Positions 6,385-13,891 of a DNA stretch of 14,032 bases are shown here, in pieces (the first letter of the stretch is position 1; each line of letters begins with the position of its first letter). Origin of the DNA: an uncultured Desulfobacterium sp. (lineage in GTDB: Bacteria; Desulfobacterota; Desulfobacteria; Desulfobacterales; Desulfobacteraceae). The stretch covers positions 1-14,032 of the forward strand of contig CAKZLA010000419.1 in assembly GCA_937124525.1 (NCBI GenBank). The letters are read 5' to 3'. Position numbers and translations under genes: made by a program. The notes beneath the pieces are model-generated. The model made no database searches. It worked only from the letters and a program-made list of their open reading frames with translations, and was not told where the DNA came from.

Positions 6385-8043
6385 ATGGACATGCGTTTTT
6401 CAAAGGGTAATGATGTATTGGGCACAAGCAACCGTGGCAACGCCGCTGAATCAAGCCTGTGCACCTTGTGCCGAGCCGATTGCAAAGGAAAATGTGAAAC
6501 ATGGCTTTCAAGCATGGTGGGAAGAAAATTGCTTTATCCCAGAAGCTTCGGACTGGTCACTGCAGGCGGGAATAATACAACACATATGGGAGTTTCCTAC
6601 AACTCTTTGAGAATACAGGGGTATGCCTATGGTGCCCATGGACTTCCCGGAAATCTCACCAATAATCCAGACGACAGCATTTTTCCTAATGTCAGCCTGG
6701 AAACTGAATTTGGCAAAACTAAAAAAACAAAAATACGTATGCCCATAATGACAGGGGCTCTGGGTTCAACCTTTATTGCTGAAAAATACTGGAACGGATT
6801 TGCCATAGGCGGTGCGTTGATCGGTATTCCCGTTGTTATTGGCGAAAATGTGGTGGGTGTTGACAGGAAATCAGAGATCAATTCAGGTGGTGAAAAAAAA
6901 GGAAAAATTAAAAGCGCACCGGAACTGGACCGCAGGATAGATACCTATCTCAAATATTATGATGGATATGGAGCCATTATCGTTCAATTGAATGTGGAAG
7001 ACACCCGCAACGGTGTTGCAGAATATGTGGTAGATAAATATGGTGACAAATGTATTATTGAGCTGAAATGGGGCCAGGGAGCCAAGAATATTGGGGGTGA
7101 AATCCAGGTAAAAAGTCTGGATTATGCACTCTTTTTGAAAAAAAGAGGCTATGTGGTGGATCCAGACCCCTCATTGGCTGAAGTTCAAAAAGGGTTTGAG
7201 CAAGGTGCCATAAAATCATTTGCCCGGCACAGCAGGTTGGGTGGTACAGAGCTGGACAGTGTGGATAAGGTCCAGGAAGATTTCATGAACAGCGTGGAAT
7301 ATCTGCGCGGCCTTGGATTCGAGAGAATAACATTAAAAACAGGTTCCTATGGCATGGAAGAACTTGCCATGGCCATCAAATTTTCCACAGATGCCAACCT
7401 TGATCTTCTCACCATTGACGGTTCAGGTGGCGGAACAGGAATGAGCCCATGGAATATGATGCAAAGCTGGGGGGTTCCCTCCATTAATCTCCACGCAAAG
7501 GCCCATGAATATGCCAGCCTTCTTTCGGCCAAGGGGAAAAGCGTGGTGGACATGTCCTTTGCCGGTGGGTTTGCCCTGGAAGATCATATTTTTAAGGCCC
7601 TTGCACTGGGTGCGCCCTACACAAAACTGATCTGCATGGGCAGGGCCATTATGGTGCCGGGTTTCCTTGGTGCCAACATTGAAGGCGCCTTGAATCCCGA
7701 AAGAAGACCCGCTGTGAACGGCAACTGGAATGAGCTTCCCAAGACAGTACTCCAGGAAGGAAAAACCGTGGATGAAATTTTTGCAGGATACCACGACCTG
7801 GAGAAAAAAGTGGGTAAAGATGAAATGAAAAACATCCCCTACAGCGCCATTGCCTTTTACACCCTGGCCGATAAGCTTGGGTGCGGGCTGCAACAACTCA
7901 TGGCCGGTGCCAGAAAATTTTCCATGAATCAGATTACCCGCCAGGAAATTTTTTCAGGAAACAGGGAAACAGCCCGGGAGACAGGTATCCCCCATTGTTC
8001 AGATGTGAACGATGAGAGTGCAAGAAAAATCCTTAATTCATAA
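6385..8043 (+). CDS. FMN-binding glutamate-synthase-like protein with N-terminal Cys cluster
   Basis: This 552-residue protein carries the FMN-binding glutamate synthase central fold: KWGQGAKNIGGEIQVKSLDYA (about 229-249), then TLKTGSYGMEELAMAIKFSTDANLDLLTIDGSGGGTGMSP for the flavin/phosphate site, and LGAPYTKLICMGRAIM near the end. It has no N-terminal glutaminase domain. The CxxxxCPxGI-type [3Fe-4S] cysteines that normally follow the MGRA.M segment are missing (the text reads VPGFLGANIEGAL). Instead Cys26, 29, 33 and 37 form C-x2-C-x3-C-x3-C at the N-terminus, a plausible Fe-S or Zn site. It may be an oxidoreductase or a glutamate-forming enzyme with separate partners; true glutamate synthase activity is unproven. 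AAGGA lies upstream of the start; Met3 is an alternative. It is followed by its own terminator and appears monocistronic. Confidence 0.88.
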   Translation: MDMRFSKGNDVLGTSNRGNAAESSLCTLCRADCKGKCETWLSSMVGRKLLYPRSFGLVTAGGNNTTHMGVSYNSLRIQGYAYGAHGLPGNLTNNPDDSIFPNVSLETEFGKTKKTKIRMPIMTGALGSTFIAEKYWNGFAIGGALIGIPVVIGENVVGVDRKSEINSGGEKKGKIKSAPELDRRIDTYLKYYDGYGAIIVQLNVEDTRNGVAEYVVDKYGDKCIIELKWGQGAKNIGGEIQVKSLDYALFLKKRGYVVDPDPSLAEVQKGFEQGAIKSFARHSRLGGTELDSVDKVQEDFMNSVEYLRGLGFERITLKTGSYGMEELAMAIKFSTDANLDLLTIDGSGGGTGMSPWNMMQSWGVPSINLHAKAHEYASLLSAKGKSVVDMSFAGGFALEDHIFKALALGAPYTKLICMGRAIMVPGFLGANIEGALNPERRPAVNGNWNELPKTVLQEGKTVDEIFAGYHDLEKKVGKDEMKNIPYSAIAFYTLADKLGCGLQQLMAGARKFSMNQITRQEIFSGNRETARETGIPHCSDVNDESARKILNS

Positions 8044-8062
8044 AAGCACATTCAGGTGACAA

Positions 8063-8107
8063 CACAGGTACCAGGTTCTGGCACCTGTGCTTTCATTATT
8101 TTTTTAT
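8063..8107 (+). terminator. Rho-independent terminator of the glutamate-synthase-like gene
   Basis: CACAGGTACCAG (8063-8074) pairs with CTGGCACCTGTG (8078-8089), twelve pairs with one mismatch and a GTT loop, followed by a T-rich tail ending in seven T. It starts 20 bases after the stop codon. Confidence 0.85.
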
Positions 8108-8158
8108 AAGAAACTCCGTCCAAGGGATTGGAATAATTGGAGTTTTAATTTTAGTTGT

Positions 8159-8189
8159 GGGCAGGCCAGATCACTAATGCGGTCTGCCC
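8159..8189. other. Hairpin between convergent genes
   Basis: GGGCAG (8159-8164) pairs with CTGCCC (8184-8189), extended by CC/GG inside. It lies about 60 bases past the end of the convergent regulator gene. It could slow or end that minus-strand transcript, but there is no clean T run. Confidence 0.35.
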
Positions 8190-8250
8190 GTGGCAGTTAT
8201 AGAGAGGGCATTTAGCAGACTCTTTCCCCTGGTTTAATCTAAAAATGCAC

Positions 8251-9549
8251 TCATTTTATTTTTAACCAGAGAATACATGCACTGTCCGGACCGAGATTAA
8301 CCCATTGGGTGGGGGTCACGGTTTTAAAATAGACCGTGTCACCTGGGGTGATGGTCTCGGTCTCATTCTGGCTTATGACCGTGAGGCTACCGGATAACAG
8401 GTAACCTGCCTCTTCCCCCTTATGAACGAAAAAATGGGTGGGAAGTTTTTTACCCGGTAAAATATTTATGAGATAAAGCCCCACCTTTCCATCATGGTCC
8501 GGTGGGGTCAGACGCTCCATGATGATTCGATCTTTGGGAAGCTCCGTCTTGTTTATCCGGAAATTCTCCCCCCGGGGGAACACCGTTTTGACAGGCATAT
8601 TTTTATCCAGAAAAAATGAACTCACCTCAACGCACAGGGTTTCAGCAATTTTATACAACGCCTGTAACGACGGATAGATCAGGTTGTTTTCGATCTGGGA
8701 TATATTGCTTGGGGTGACGCCAATGCTATTGGACAACTCTTTTTGGGAAATCCCCTGATCTTTGCGGATATTTTTTATTCTGGAGCCCAGATCATGACGT
8801 GCATCTGCCCTTTTCTCCCCTTCTAAAACAATCTTGTCCCCTGTTCTCACATAGGAAAATGTTTTTCCTATGGTCTTGGAAGTACGTTTTTCTGCCTTTA
8901 AAATAGTTATGGATGTTTTGCCCTGTTTTATGGTGAGATCAATGGCAACCTGGGCGATCTGATTGATATGGGCTTTTAATTTTTTTGAATGGGCCTCTTT
9001 TTCAATGATCCAATAGGCAATGGTGTCCAGCTCATATAATTTGGGGCAGGTCCTGGAATAAAATTTTGCGATGGAGTCTTCCCCCTCCCATAGATCCTGC
9101 ATTCCGGTTAAACTTTCAATTACAAAACGGACATCTCCTGTGAGGGTTTTATGAATGCCATAAATGGCATCAGAAACTGTTTCCGGCTCCCATGGACGGG
9201 TCACCTTTATCACCTGGTGGGGCCATTGGGCACCATCTTTCTCATAAAATTTATTGAACACATCGGCCTTATCCCCTTTGCCATTTGTGAAGCAGTCCAG
9301 GATGGTCAACTGCTGACTCTGTGCAAGGGGGCCAAGTTTTTCAATTAAGTTTTTTGGAGAACGGTCAAAAGTCACATACACAATGGGTTTGTTCTGATTC
9401 TGGGATTCGTTGATAAACTCTCTGCAAAATACCGATGCAAGACTTCCGGCATCATCATACCATATCACATTATCCCCAATAAAAAGGCCGTTCAGCAGCT
9501 TGTCCAGTCCGCTGATACCCGAAGAGACCCGTTTTTTTTTATTCACCAT
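8251..9549 (-). CDS. Pseudo-KaiC / XRE helix-turn-helix / cupin fusion regulator
   Basis: This 432-residue protein joins three domains. Residues 1-245 follow a KaiC/RadA-type RecA fold: SSGISGLDKLLNG, KPIVYVTFDRSPKNLIEKLG, RFVIESLTGM at the Walker B place, and ITILKAEKR near the end. The Walker A loop, normally GxxGxGKT, reads WYDDAGSLAS (30-39) with no lysine, and Walker B has Glu for Asp, so ATP binding is probably lost. Residues 255-313 are an XRE helix-turn-helix (LGSRIKNIRKDQGISQKELSNSIGVTPSNISQIEN). Residues 355-432 are a cupin with His372, His376 and Glu380 in THFFVHKGEEAGYLLSG, a likely ligand or metal pocket. XRE-cupin proteins usually regulate metabolism genes. AAGGAGAAGGA lies upstream of the ATG, at a slightly long distance. 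Targets are unknown; self-regulation and the fumarase operon are candidates. Confidence 0.88.
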   Translation of the reverse strand: MVNKKKRVSSGISGLDKLLNGLFIGDNVIWYDDAGSLASVFCREFINESQNQNKPIVYVTFDRSPKNLIEKLGPLAQSQQLTILDCFTNGKGDKADVFNKFYEKDGAQWPHQVIKVTRPWEPETVSDAIYGIHKTLTGDVRFVIESLTGMQDLWEGEDSIAKFYSRTCPKLYELDTIAYWIIEKEAHSKKLKAHINQIAQVAIDLTIKQGKTSITILKAEKRTSKTIGKTFSYVRTGDKIVLEGEKRADARHDLGSRIKNIRKDQGISQKELSNSIGVTPSNISQIENNLIYPSLQALYKIAETLCVEVSSFFLDKNMPVKTVFPRGENFRINKTELPKDRIIMERLTPPDHDGKVGLYLINILPGKKLPTHFFVHKGEEAGYLLSGSLTVISQNETETITPGDTVYFKTVTPTQWVNLGPDSACILWLKIK

Positions 9550-9604
9550 ATTTATTCTTTATTCCTTCTCCTTTAATTCAGGCTTGATCACAAGACAAGT
9601 CTCT

Positions 9605-9653
9605 CATCACAATTGTTATAAACCGCCTTAATTCTGAGCTGCTGATTGTGATG
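9605..9653. promoter_or_regulatory. Inverted repeat, candidate operator of the XRE-cupin regulator
   Basis: CATCACAAT (9605-9613) is exactly inverted as ATTGTGATG (9645-9653), arms about 40 bases apart centre to centre. That is close to four helical turns, so both would face the same side of the DNA. It lies 56-104 bases before the start of the regulator gene, where a promoter is expected. The distance suits two dimers or looping; the alternative is a long-loop RNA hairpin or chance. Confidence 0.4.
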
Positions 9654-9712
9654 TTTATCAAAAACCGTTAGACTTAGGCAAGTTTTGATTACAGAGGATT
9701 GGAACGGCGCGA

Positions 9713-9731
9713 CTGAAATCAAAGATTTCAG
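9713..9731. repeat. Perfect eight-base palindrome
   Basis: CTGAAATC (9713-9720) is inverted as GATTTCAG (9724-9731) around AAA. No T run follows on either strand, so it is not a normal terminator. It lies 19 bases from an ACTACCCACTT copy (9750-9760) that also occurs in the 2309-2319 repeat. The rest of the 289-base gap 9550-9838 shows no gene. Confidence 0.4.
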
Positions 9732-9838
9732 GGATTTCATAAAAATAAAACTACCCACTTTCAAACTAAAGAACCTTTAATTACAGGTATGTTCAATTGT
9801 TCGATTAAATTGGGGGAGATTGTTTGTTATGAACTCCC

Positions 9839-11200
9839 TTACATAACAATATTCAGGACAGTCTCCGGTAAAATTTTATCTTCCAGCACCACCTGTCGGA
9901 TGGTCTTTCCAGTTTTGTGGGCTTTTTTCGCAATATCAGAAGCCCTGTCATACCCGATGTGGGGAATCAGACCAGTGACCATGGCCAGACTCTGCTCAAT
10001 AAAGGCGGCGCATCGCTGTTCATTGGCAGTGATGCCGTCAACACATTTCCCGGCAAACAAAATGGACACCGAAGAGAGCAGCTCAATGGACTGCAAAAGA
10101 TTATGTGCAATCACCGGGAGCATCACATTCAACTCAAAGTTACCTCCCTGCCCTCCCACCATGATGGTGGTATCATTGCCCATTACCTGGGATGCCACCT
10201 GGATCACCGCCTCTGGAATCACAGGGTTCGCCTTTCCCGGCATAATGGAAGATCCCGGCTGCAGGGAGGGGATATTAATCTCCCCCACACCGCACCGGGG
10301 GCCTGATGCCAGCCACCTGATATCATTGGCAATTTTCACAAGGGCCACGGCAATAGATTTTAACACTCCACTGGTTTCAACGGCGGTGTCCTGGCAGGCT
10401 TGGGCCTGGAAATGATTTTCCGCCTCCCGGAACCCCATATGAGTGTGTTCGGCAATGGCCTGGATCACCCCCGGGGCAAAATCAGGATGGGCATTCAATC
10501 CACTGCCCACTGCGGTTCCCCCCAAGGCAAGTTCCATCAGTCTGGGCTTAACCCCTTCAAAGCGCTGGATGGCCAATGCTATCTGTCTTGCATAGCCGGA
10601 AAACTCCTGCCCCAGGGTCATGGGTACTGCATCCTGGAGATGGGTTCTTCCAATCTTTTGCACATCCTTAAATTCCAGTGATTTTTCTGACAGAGCCTGT
10701 TCAAGCGTCCCAAGGGCAGGCAACAGCCGGGTGGTGATCTGGATCATTGCCGACAGATGGATCACCGTGGGAATCACGTCATTACTGGATTGACCGGAAT
10801 TGACGTGATCATTGGGGTGAATCGGTGATTTACCGCCCTTTTTTCCTGTTATGATTTCATTGGCCCTGGAGGCCAGCACCTCGTTCATGTTCATATTGGT
10901 GGAGGTGCCGGACCCTGTTTGAAAAACATCCACAACAAATTGATCATCAAACAGGCCGTCCATCACCTCCTGGGCTGCCTGGACAATGGCATGGCCCATC
11001 TGCTTGTCAATGACCTCAAGGCTTTCATTGACCCCTGCCGCACATTTTTTCACCAGGGCAAGGGAATGGATGAACGACATGGGCAGCGTCATGCCACTGA
11101 TGGGAAAATTATCCACAGCCCGCTGGGTCTGTGCACCATAATAGGCATTTTCAGGGACAAGAACCTTTCCCATTGTATCTTTTTCTTCTCTGTATTTCAT
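9839..11200 (-). CDS. fumC: Fumarate hydratase class II
   Basis: This converts fumarate and water to malate in the TCA cycle. The 453 residues are full family length. Seen: the N-terminus EKDTMGKVLVPENAYYGAQTQRA; TGSGTSTNMNMNEVLASRA (95-113) for substrate binding; the catalytic His187 in GRTHLQDAVPMTLGQEF; and the superfamily signature GSSIMPGKANP (316-326) with the mobile-loop Ser318. PGKANPVIPEAV resembles class II fumarases and differs from argininosuccinate lyase; aspartase (PAKVNP) is the main alternative and less likely. AAGGA precedes the ATG. It begins 31 bases after the CPBP protease stop, so it is probably in one operon with the HEAT and CPBP genes. In a sulfate reducer this enzyme would serve acetyl-CoA oxidation or fumarate metabolism; that is inference. 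Confidence 0.93.
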   Translation of the reverse strand: MKYREEKDTMGKVLVPENAYYGAQTQRAVDNFPISGMTLPMSFIHSLALVKKCAAGVNESLEVIDKQMGHAIVQAAQEVMDGLFDDQFVVDVFQTGSGTSTNMNMNEVLASRANEIITGKKGGKSPIHPNDHVNSGQSSNDVIPTVIHLSAMIQITTRLLPALGTLEQALSEKSLEFKDVQKIGRTHLQDAVPMTLGQEFSGYARQIALAIQRFEGVKPRLMELALGGTAVGSGLNAHPDFAPGVIQAIAEHTHMGFREAENHFQAQACQDTAVETSGVLKSIAVALVKIANDIRWLASGPRCGVGEINIPSLQPGSSIMPGKANPVIPEAVIQVASQVMGNDTTIMVGGQGGNFELNVMLPVIAHNLLQSIELLSSVSILFAGKCVDGITANEQRCAAFIEQSLAMVTGLIPHIGYDRASDIAKKAHKTGKTIRQVVLEDKILPETVLNIVM

Positions 11201-11231
11201 ATTATAATTCCTTTTTTATTTTTGGGCTTGA

Positions 11232-11876
11232 TCAAAACAAAGACAAAGTAAAAAGTGACAGATTCCCCAGACAATGAATGGTTACAGGTGCAGCCAATTC
11301 ACCCTTCTGCTCATAGGCCAGGGAGAACACAATGCTTCCAATAATTTGGGGAATGGGAATAAAAGCGCCATGAGGATGCATCAGTGTAAATAGAAACGTG
11401 GTGATAATCAAAGCTGGCAACATCCCCCACTGCCTCATGAACCCATATAGTATACCTCGAAAAAAAAGCTCCTCACCCACCGGTACGATGAGCCCACCTG
11501 TGATAAAAAAAAGAATTCGTGCGCCAGACGTACCGGGCAGAGGAACGTGCAGAAGTTGAAATGGATCAAGTCCCCCGGCCATTAAAAAAAAAAAGCCAGC
11601 AGAGGCAACGACACCAAACACCAGGGACCACCGCACCCCCCGTATGAATCCCCCGGGCAATTGAGAACCAGCCAATCCCACGGCAGAAAGAGCTTTTTCA
11701 AAACAGATAACAATCAATATAAGGGAGGTAATTTCCAGAAGTCGCATGACCGTCACCAAAACCAGCACAGGAAGATCCGGGTAAAAGTTCAGGATCTTTG
11801 CCCCCCCGGCCTCCATCATAATCACCGCCATGACAGACATGACGACTGTTTTTATTTCAATGCGATCTGTTTCCAT
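11232..11876 (-). CDS. CPBP-family intramembrane metalloprotease
   Basis: This is a 214-residue inner-membrane protein with about six hydrophobic helices. The three CPBP (CAAX protease/bacteriocin-processing) motifs are present: EExxxR as Glu135-Glu136...Arg140 in GEELFFRGILYG, FxxxH as Phe163...His167 in FLFTLMH, and HxxxN as His201...Asn205. Family members cleave membrane peptides or act in bacteriocin processing and self-immunity; the substrate here is unknown. The start at 11876 lies inside the end of the HEAT-protein gene (overlap of 25 bases), giving the first methionine before the hydrophobic core and suggesting translational coupling. An upstream in-frame ATG at 12005 would add 43 residues that only mirror the HEAT gene in another frame. 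No strong ribosome site (GGG only). Confidence 0.85.
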   Translation of the reverse strand: METDRIEIKTVVMSVMAVIMMEAGGAKILNFYPDLPVLVLVTVMRLLEITSLILIVICFEKALSAVGLAGSQLPGGFIRGVRWSLVFGVVASAGFFFLMAGGLDPFQLLHVPLPGTSGARILFFITGGLIVPVGEELFFRGILYGFMRQWGMLPALIITTFLFTLMHPHGAFIPIPQIIGSIVFSLAYEQKGELAAPVTIHCLGNLSLFTLSLF

Positions 11877-13366
11877 CCCAGTTTCTTTAATGCCCGATAA
11901 CCATACCATTGGACATACCAATGATCTGAAGTTGTTATTAAATGAATAATTTCCGGTATGACCCTTTTGTCCCTCCTCTTTCCCAATGCATATAAAGCCT
12001 GACAAACCACATTGGGGTGGGGATCATTCAAAAGGGACAAAAGGCGCTGCTGGACATCCCTGCCCCGTGCAGATGCAAGTGCCCGGACAGCCCAATATCG
12101 CTCAGCCACATGGGGGCTTTTCAGCAGCCCCTCGTACCCCTGAAAATCTACAATGTTTAATTTCTGTTTACCAATGTTTTTTAAACCAGCAAGGCGTACG
12201 CGCACATGGGGAGAAGAGAGGGACTGAACAAAATTTTGCCGGATACTGCCTGAAACAGTTGAATAATATGCCAATATGCCCAACAACACGATTCCACCCA
12301 GCATAACCAGGATGGGAGCTGCGATATTCCCTTTTTTTTCAGATATCCCCATCCTCCCAAGCAACATCAACGTCAACGAACAGCAAAGGGTATAAATAAA
12401 AATGGGCAATCCCACCAACAATGATACATATATCATTTTTCTAAACAACCCATGGCGATCGGTGTTCAATGAAAACCTTTGTAACCACACCAAGGGTTTT
12501 GCCAGAAAGTCATCTACGCTGCATTGAAGTATCCCATGCCCACAATAGCTCAACGAAAGCATACCATTGTCGGTTTTTACAGTCAGATCTCCCCTGGTGC
12601 CATAACTTAGAGGGAAGAAATCAGCCCGCACCAATACCTTTTCAAGTTTATTGTACAAAATCTCATCATCTCCAGCATCAATAACGCAGGTGTTAACAAC
12701 TCTCTGATCCAGACTTTTAAACACCCTGGCAGCATGGAGGGTGTATTTATAATAAAAATCGTTGATGACCATTCCCGCCGGGTTTGACAATAAAAATGTG
12801 TCCCTGACATGGGTGAAGGTAGAACCGCCCGCAAGGAAGTTCCCGGCAATGGCCAAAATGAGTAACATCGTAAGGTGAAGATACAGGCAATGAAAAGATG
12901 CAAGGCTGGAAGATGAATGGCTGGAGCGGAGAGGAAGCACCCTAAGGGTGAACAAAAAAACTGCAAAGGGAAGAAGCAGCAAAATTCCACTGATTAGAAA
13001 CAGGGGACCGTTGAAATTAAGCGTGATGACAAATCCCAGCCAGAAGAGGCTCACAATGCACAATATGGTTTTGTTCCGACTGAATATATAATGCCAGAGC
13101 CACGCACAGACAAAGCTAATGACACTCAGTCCGGCCCCCAAAGTAAATGTAAAAAAAAGCCCTCCATTAAAGGCTACGGATAAACTTCCAAGGGACGTCA
13201 TGGCTTTGCCGCCGGGGATGACAATGTAGCCTGAACCCATTCCATGGATGTCTTTCAGCGCAGCCAAAAGCTGTTGATTTGATACATACATCAGAAGCAT
13301 GAATCCAAGCTGGGCCAGGCAAACGCCTGACAATAAAACCAGGGGTATGGAAGGGTATTTTTTCAT
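11852..13366 (-). CDS. Polytopic membrane protein with C-terminal HEAT repeats
   Basis: This 504-residue protein has membrane segments near residues 7-28, 70-95, 100-118, 121-142 and 165-182. A soluble, presumably periplasmic region follows (about 183-306) with Cys227, Cys275 and Cys282, then two more helices (307-337 and 347-369). Residues 378-500 are HEAT-like repeats: SPHVRVRLAGLKNIGK, SPHVAERYWAVRALAS, DPHPNVVCQALYALGK, DHWYVQWYGYRALKKLG. HEAT repeats are protein-binding scaffolds. No enzyme motif was seen and I do not recognise the family. The start at 13366 is the methionine before the first helix; no good ribosome site precedes it, and the frame stays open upstream to 13555, which would reach the riboswitch. 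It overlaps the CPBP protease and leads the operon with fumC. Confidence 0.8.
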   Translation of the reverse strand: MKKYPSIPLVLLSGVCLAQLGFMLLMYVSNQQLLAALKDIHGMGSGYIVIPGGKAMTSLGSLSVAFNGGLFFTFTLGAGLSVISFVCAWLWHYIFSRNKTILCIVSLFWLGFVITLNFNGPLFLISGILLLLPFAVFLFTLRVLPLRSSHSSSSLASFHCLYLHLTMLLILAIAGNFLAGGSTFTHVRDTFLLSNPAGMVINDFYYKYTLHAARVFKSLDQRVVNTCVIDAGDDEILYNKLEKVLVRADFFPLSYGTRGDLTVKTDNGMLSLSYCGHGILQCSVDDFLAKPLVWLQRFSLNTDRHGLFRKMIYVSLLVGLPIFIYTLCCSLTLMLLGRMGISEKKGNIAAPILVMLGGIVLLGILAYYSTVSGSIRQNFVQSLSSPHVRVRLAGLKNIGKQKLNIVDFQGYEGLLKSPHVAERYWAVRALASARGRDVQQRLLSLLNDPHPNVVCQALYALGKRRDKRVIPEIIHLITTSDHWYVQWYGYRALKKLGWKQIALK

Positions 13367-13515
13367 GGAAATAGCTATACTACAGATTCTGCAAATACGG
13401 GAATCTTTTTGGCTCCAAAAAAAATTATGAACATATAAAACAAATGAGATCATTGAAGGGTAGTGTTCATAATGTCTGATAAACGGTGTTATTTTAAAAC
13501 GATAGGGTTTTATTG

Positions 13516-13544
13516 TTGACTTTCTTCCATGCGTAATGTACCAC
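13516..13544 (+). promoter_or_regulatory. Possible promoter of the riboswitch transcript
   Basis: TTGACT (13516-13521) is followed after 17 bases by TACCAC (13539-13544), a weak -10. The expected start near 13551 falls just before the first riboswitch helix at 13554, which supports the placement. The gap 13367-13553 is shared with the divergent HEAT gene, whose own promoter was not identified. Confidence 0.4.
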
Positions 13545-13553
13545 ATTCTCAAC

Positions 13554-13746
13554 ATAATTCAGGTGCTCGTAGAGCTTAATAGGGAACTCCGTTAAAATCG
13601 GAGACGGGCCCGCCGCTGTACTCGGGGACGAAATCCGCAATTACTTAAGTAAAAGTAATATACCACTGGGGCCATAAAGAATAACGGTCATGGGAAGGTG
13701 CGGTAAATTAGGATGATCCGAAAGTCAGAAAACCTGCCTGAATGAT
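13554..13746 (+). ncRNA. Cobalamin (B12) riboswitch
   Basis: The aptamer is complete. The closing helix pairs ATTCAGG (13557-13563) with CCTGAAT (13737-13743) and extends on both sides. Conserved class elements appear in order: AATAGGGAA (from 13578), CGGGCCCGCCGCTGTA (13605-13620), CCACTGGGGCC, TGGGAAGG (13691-13698), and the B12 box AGTCAGAAAACCTGCC (13723-13738). It binds adenosylcobalamin or a related corrinoid and represses the downstream gene. A terminator at 13813 serves as its switch, and the controlled gene is the TonB-dependent receptor starting at 13892. It lies on the strand opposite the HEAT gene. Confidence 0.95.
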
Positions 13747-13812
13747 TACCGAGGATGTTTGAAAGGCACCAGACATCTTCATAGTTTAGATCTAACGGAT
13801 AAATCAGGGAAT

Positions 13813-13854
13813 CCCCGGATCGGTATTTTATAATACCATCCGGGGTTTTTTTTT
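13813..13854 (+). terminator. Intrinsic terminator of the B12 riboswitch
   Basis: CCCCGGAT (13813-13820) pairs with ATCCGGGG (13838-13845), and GGTATT (13822-13827) pairs with AATACC (13832-13837) with one bulged C and a TTAT loop, followed by nine T. It lies between the aptamer and the receptor start codon, so it is the likely expression platform. A further hairpin, GATGT.../...ACATC (13754-13777), sits between aptamer and terminator; an antiterminator pairing was not worked out. Confidence 0.9.
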
Positions 13855-13891
13855 GTACAAACAGTATGCTCACACAACAGGGGATAGCCCA

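Noticed and set aside
9713..9731. Palindrome as a terminator for fumC
   Set aside because: On the minus strand the T-rich stretch comes before the hairpin, not after it, so it does not fit an intrinsic terminator.
9789..10415. 208-residue plus-strand open frame
   Set aside because: It is antisense to fumC, which carries catalytic motifs through the same bases.
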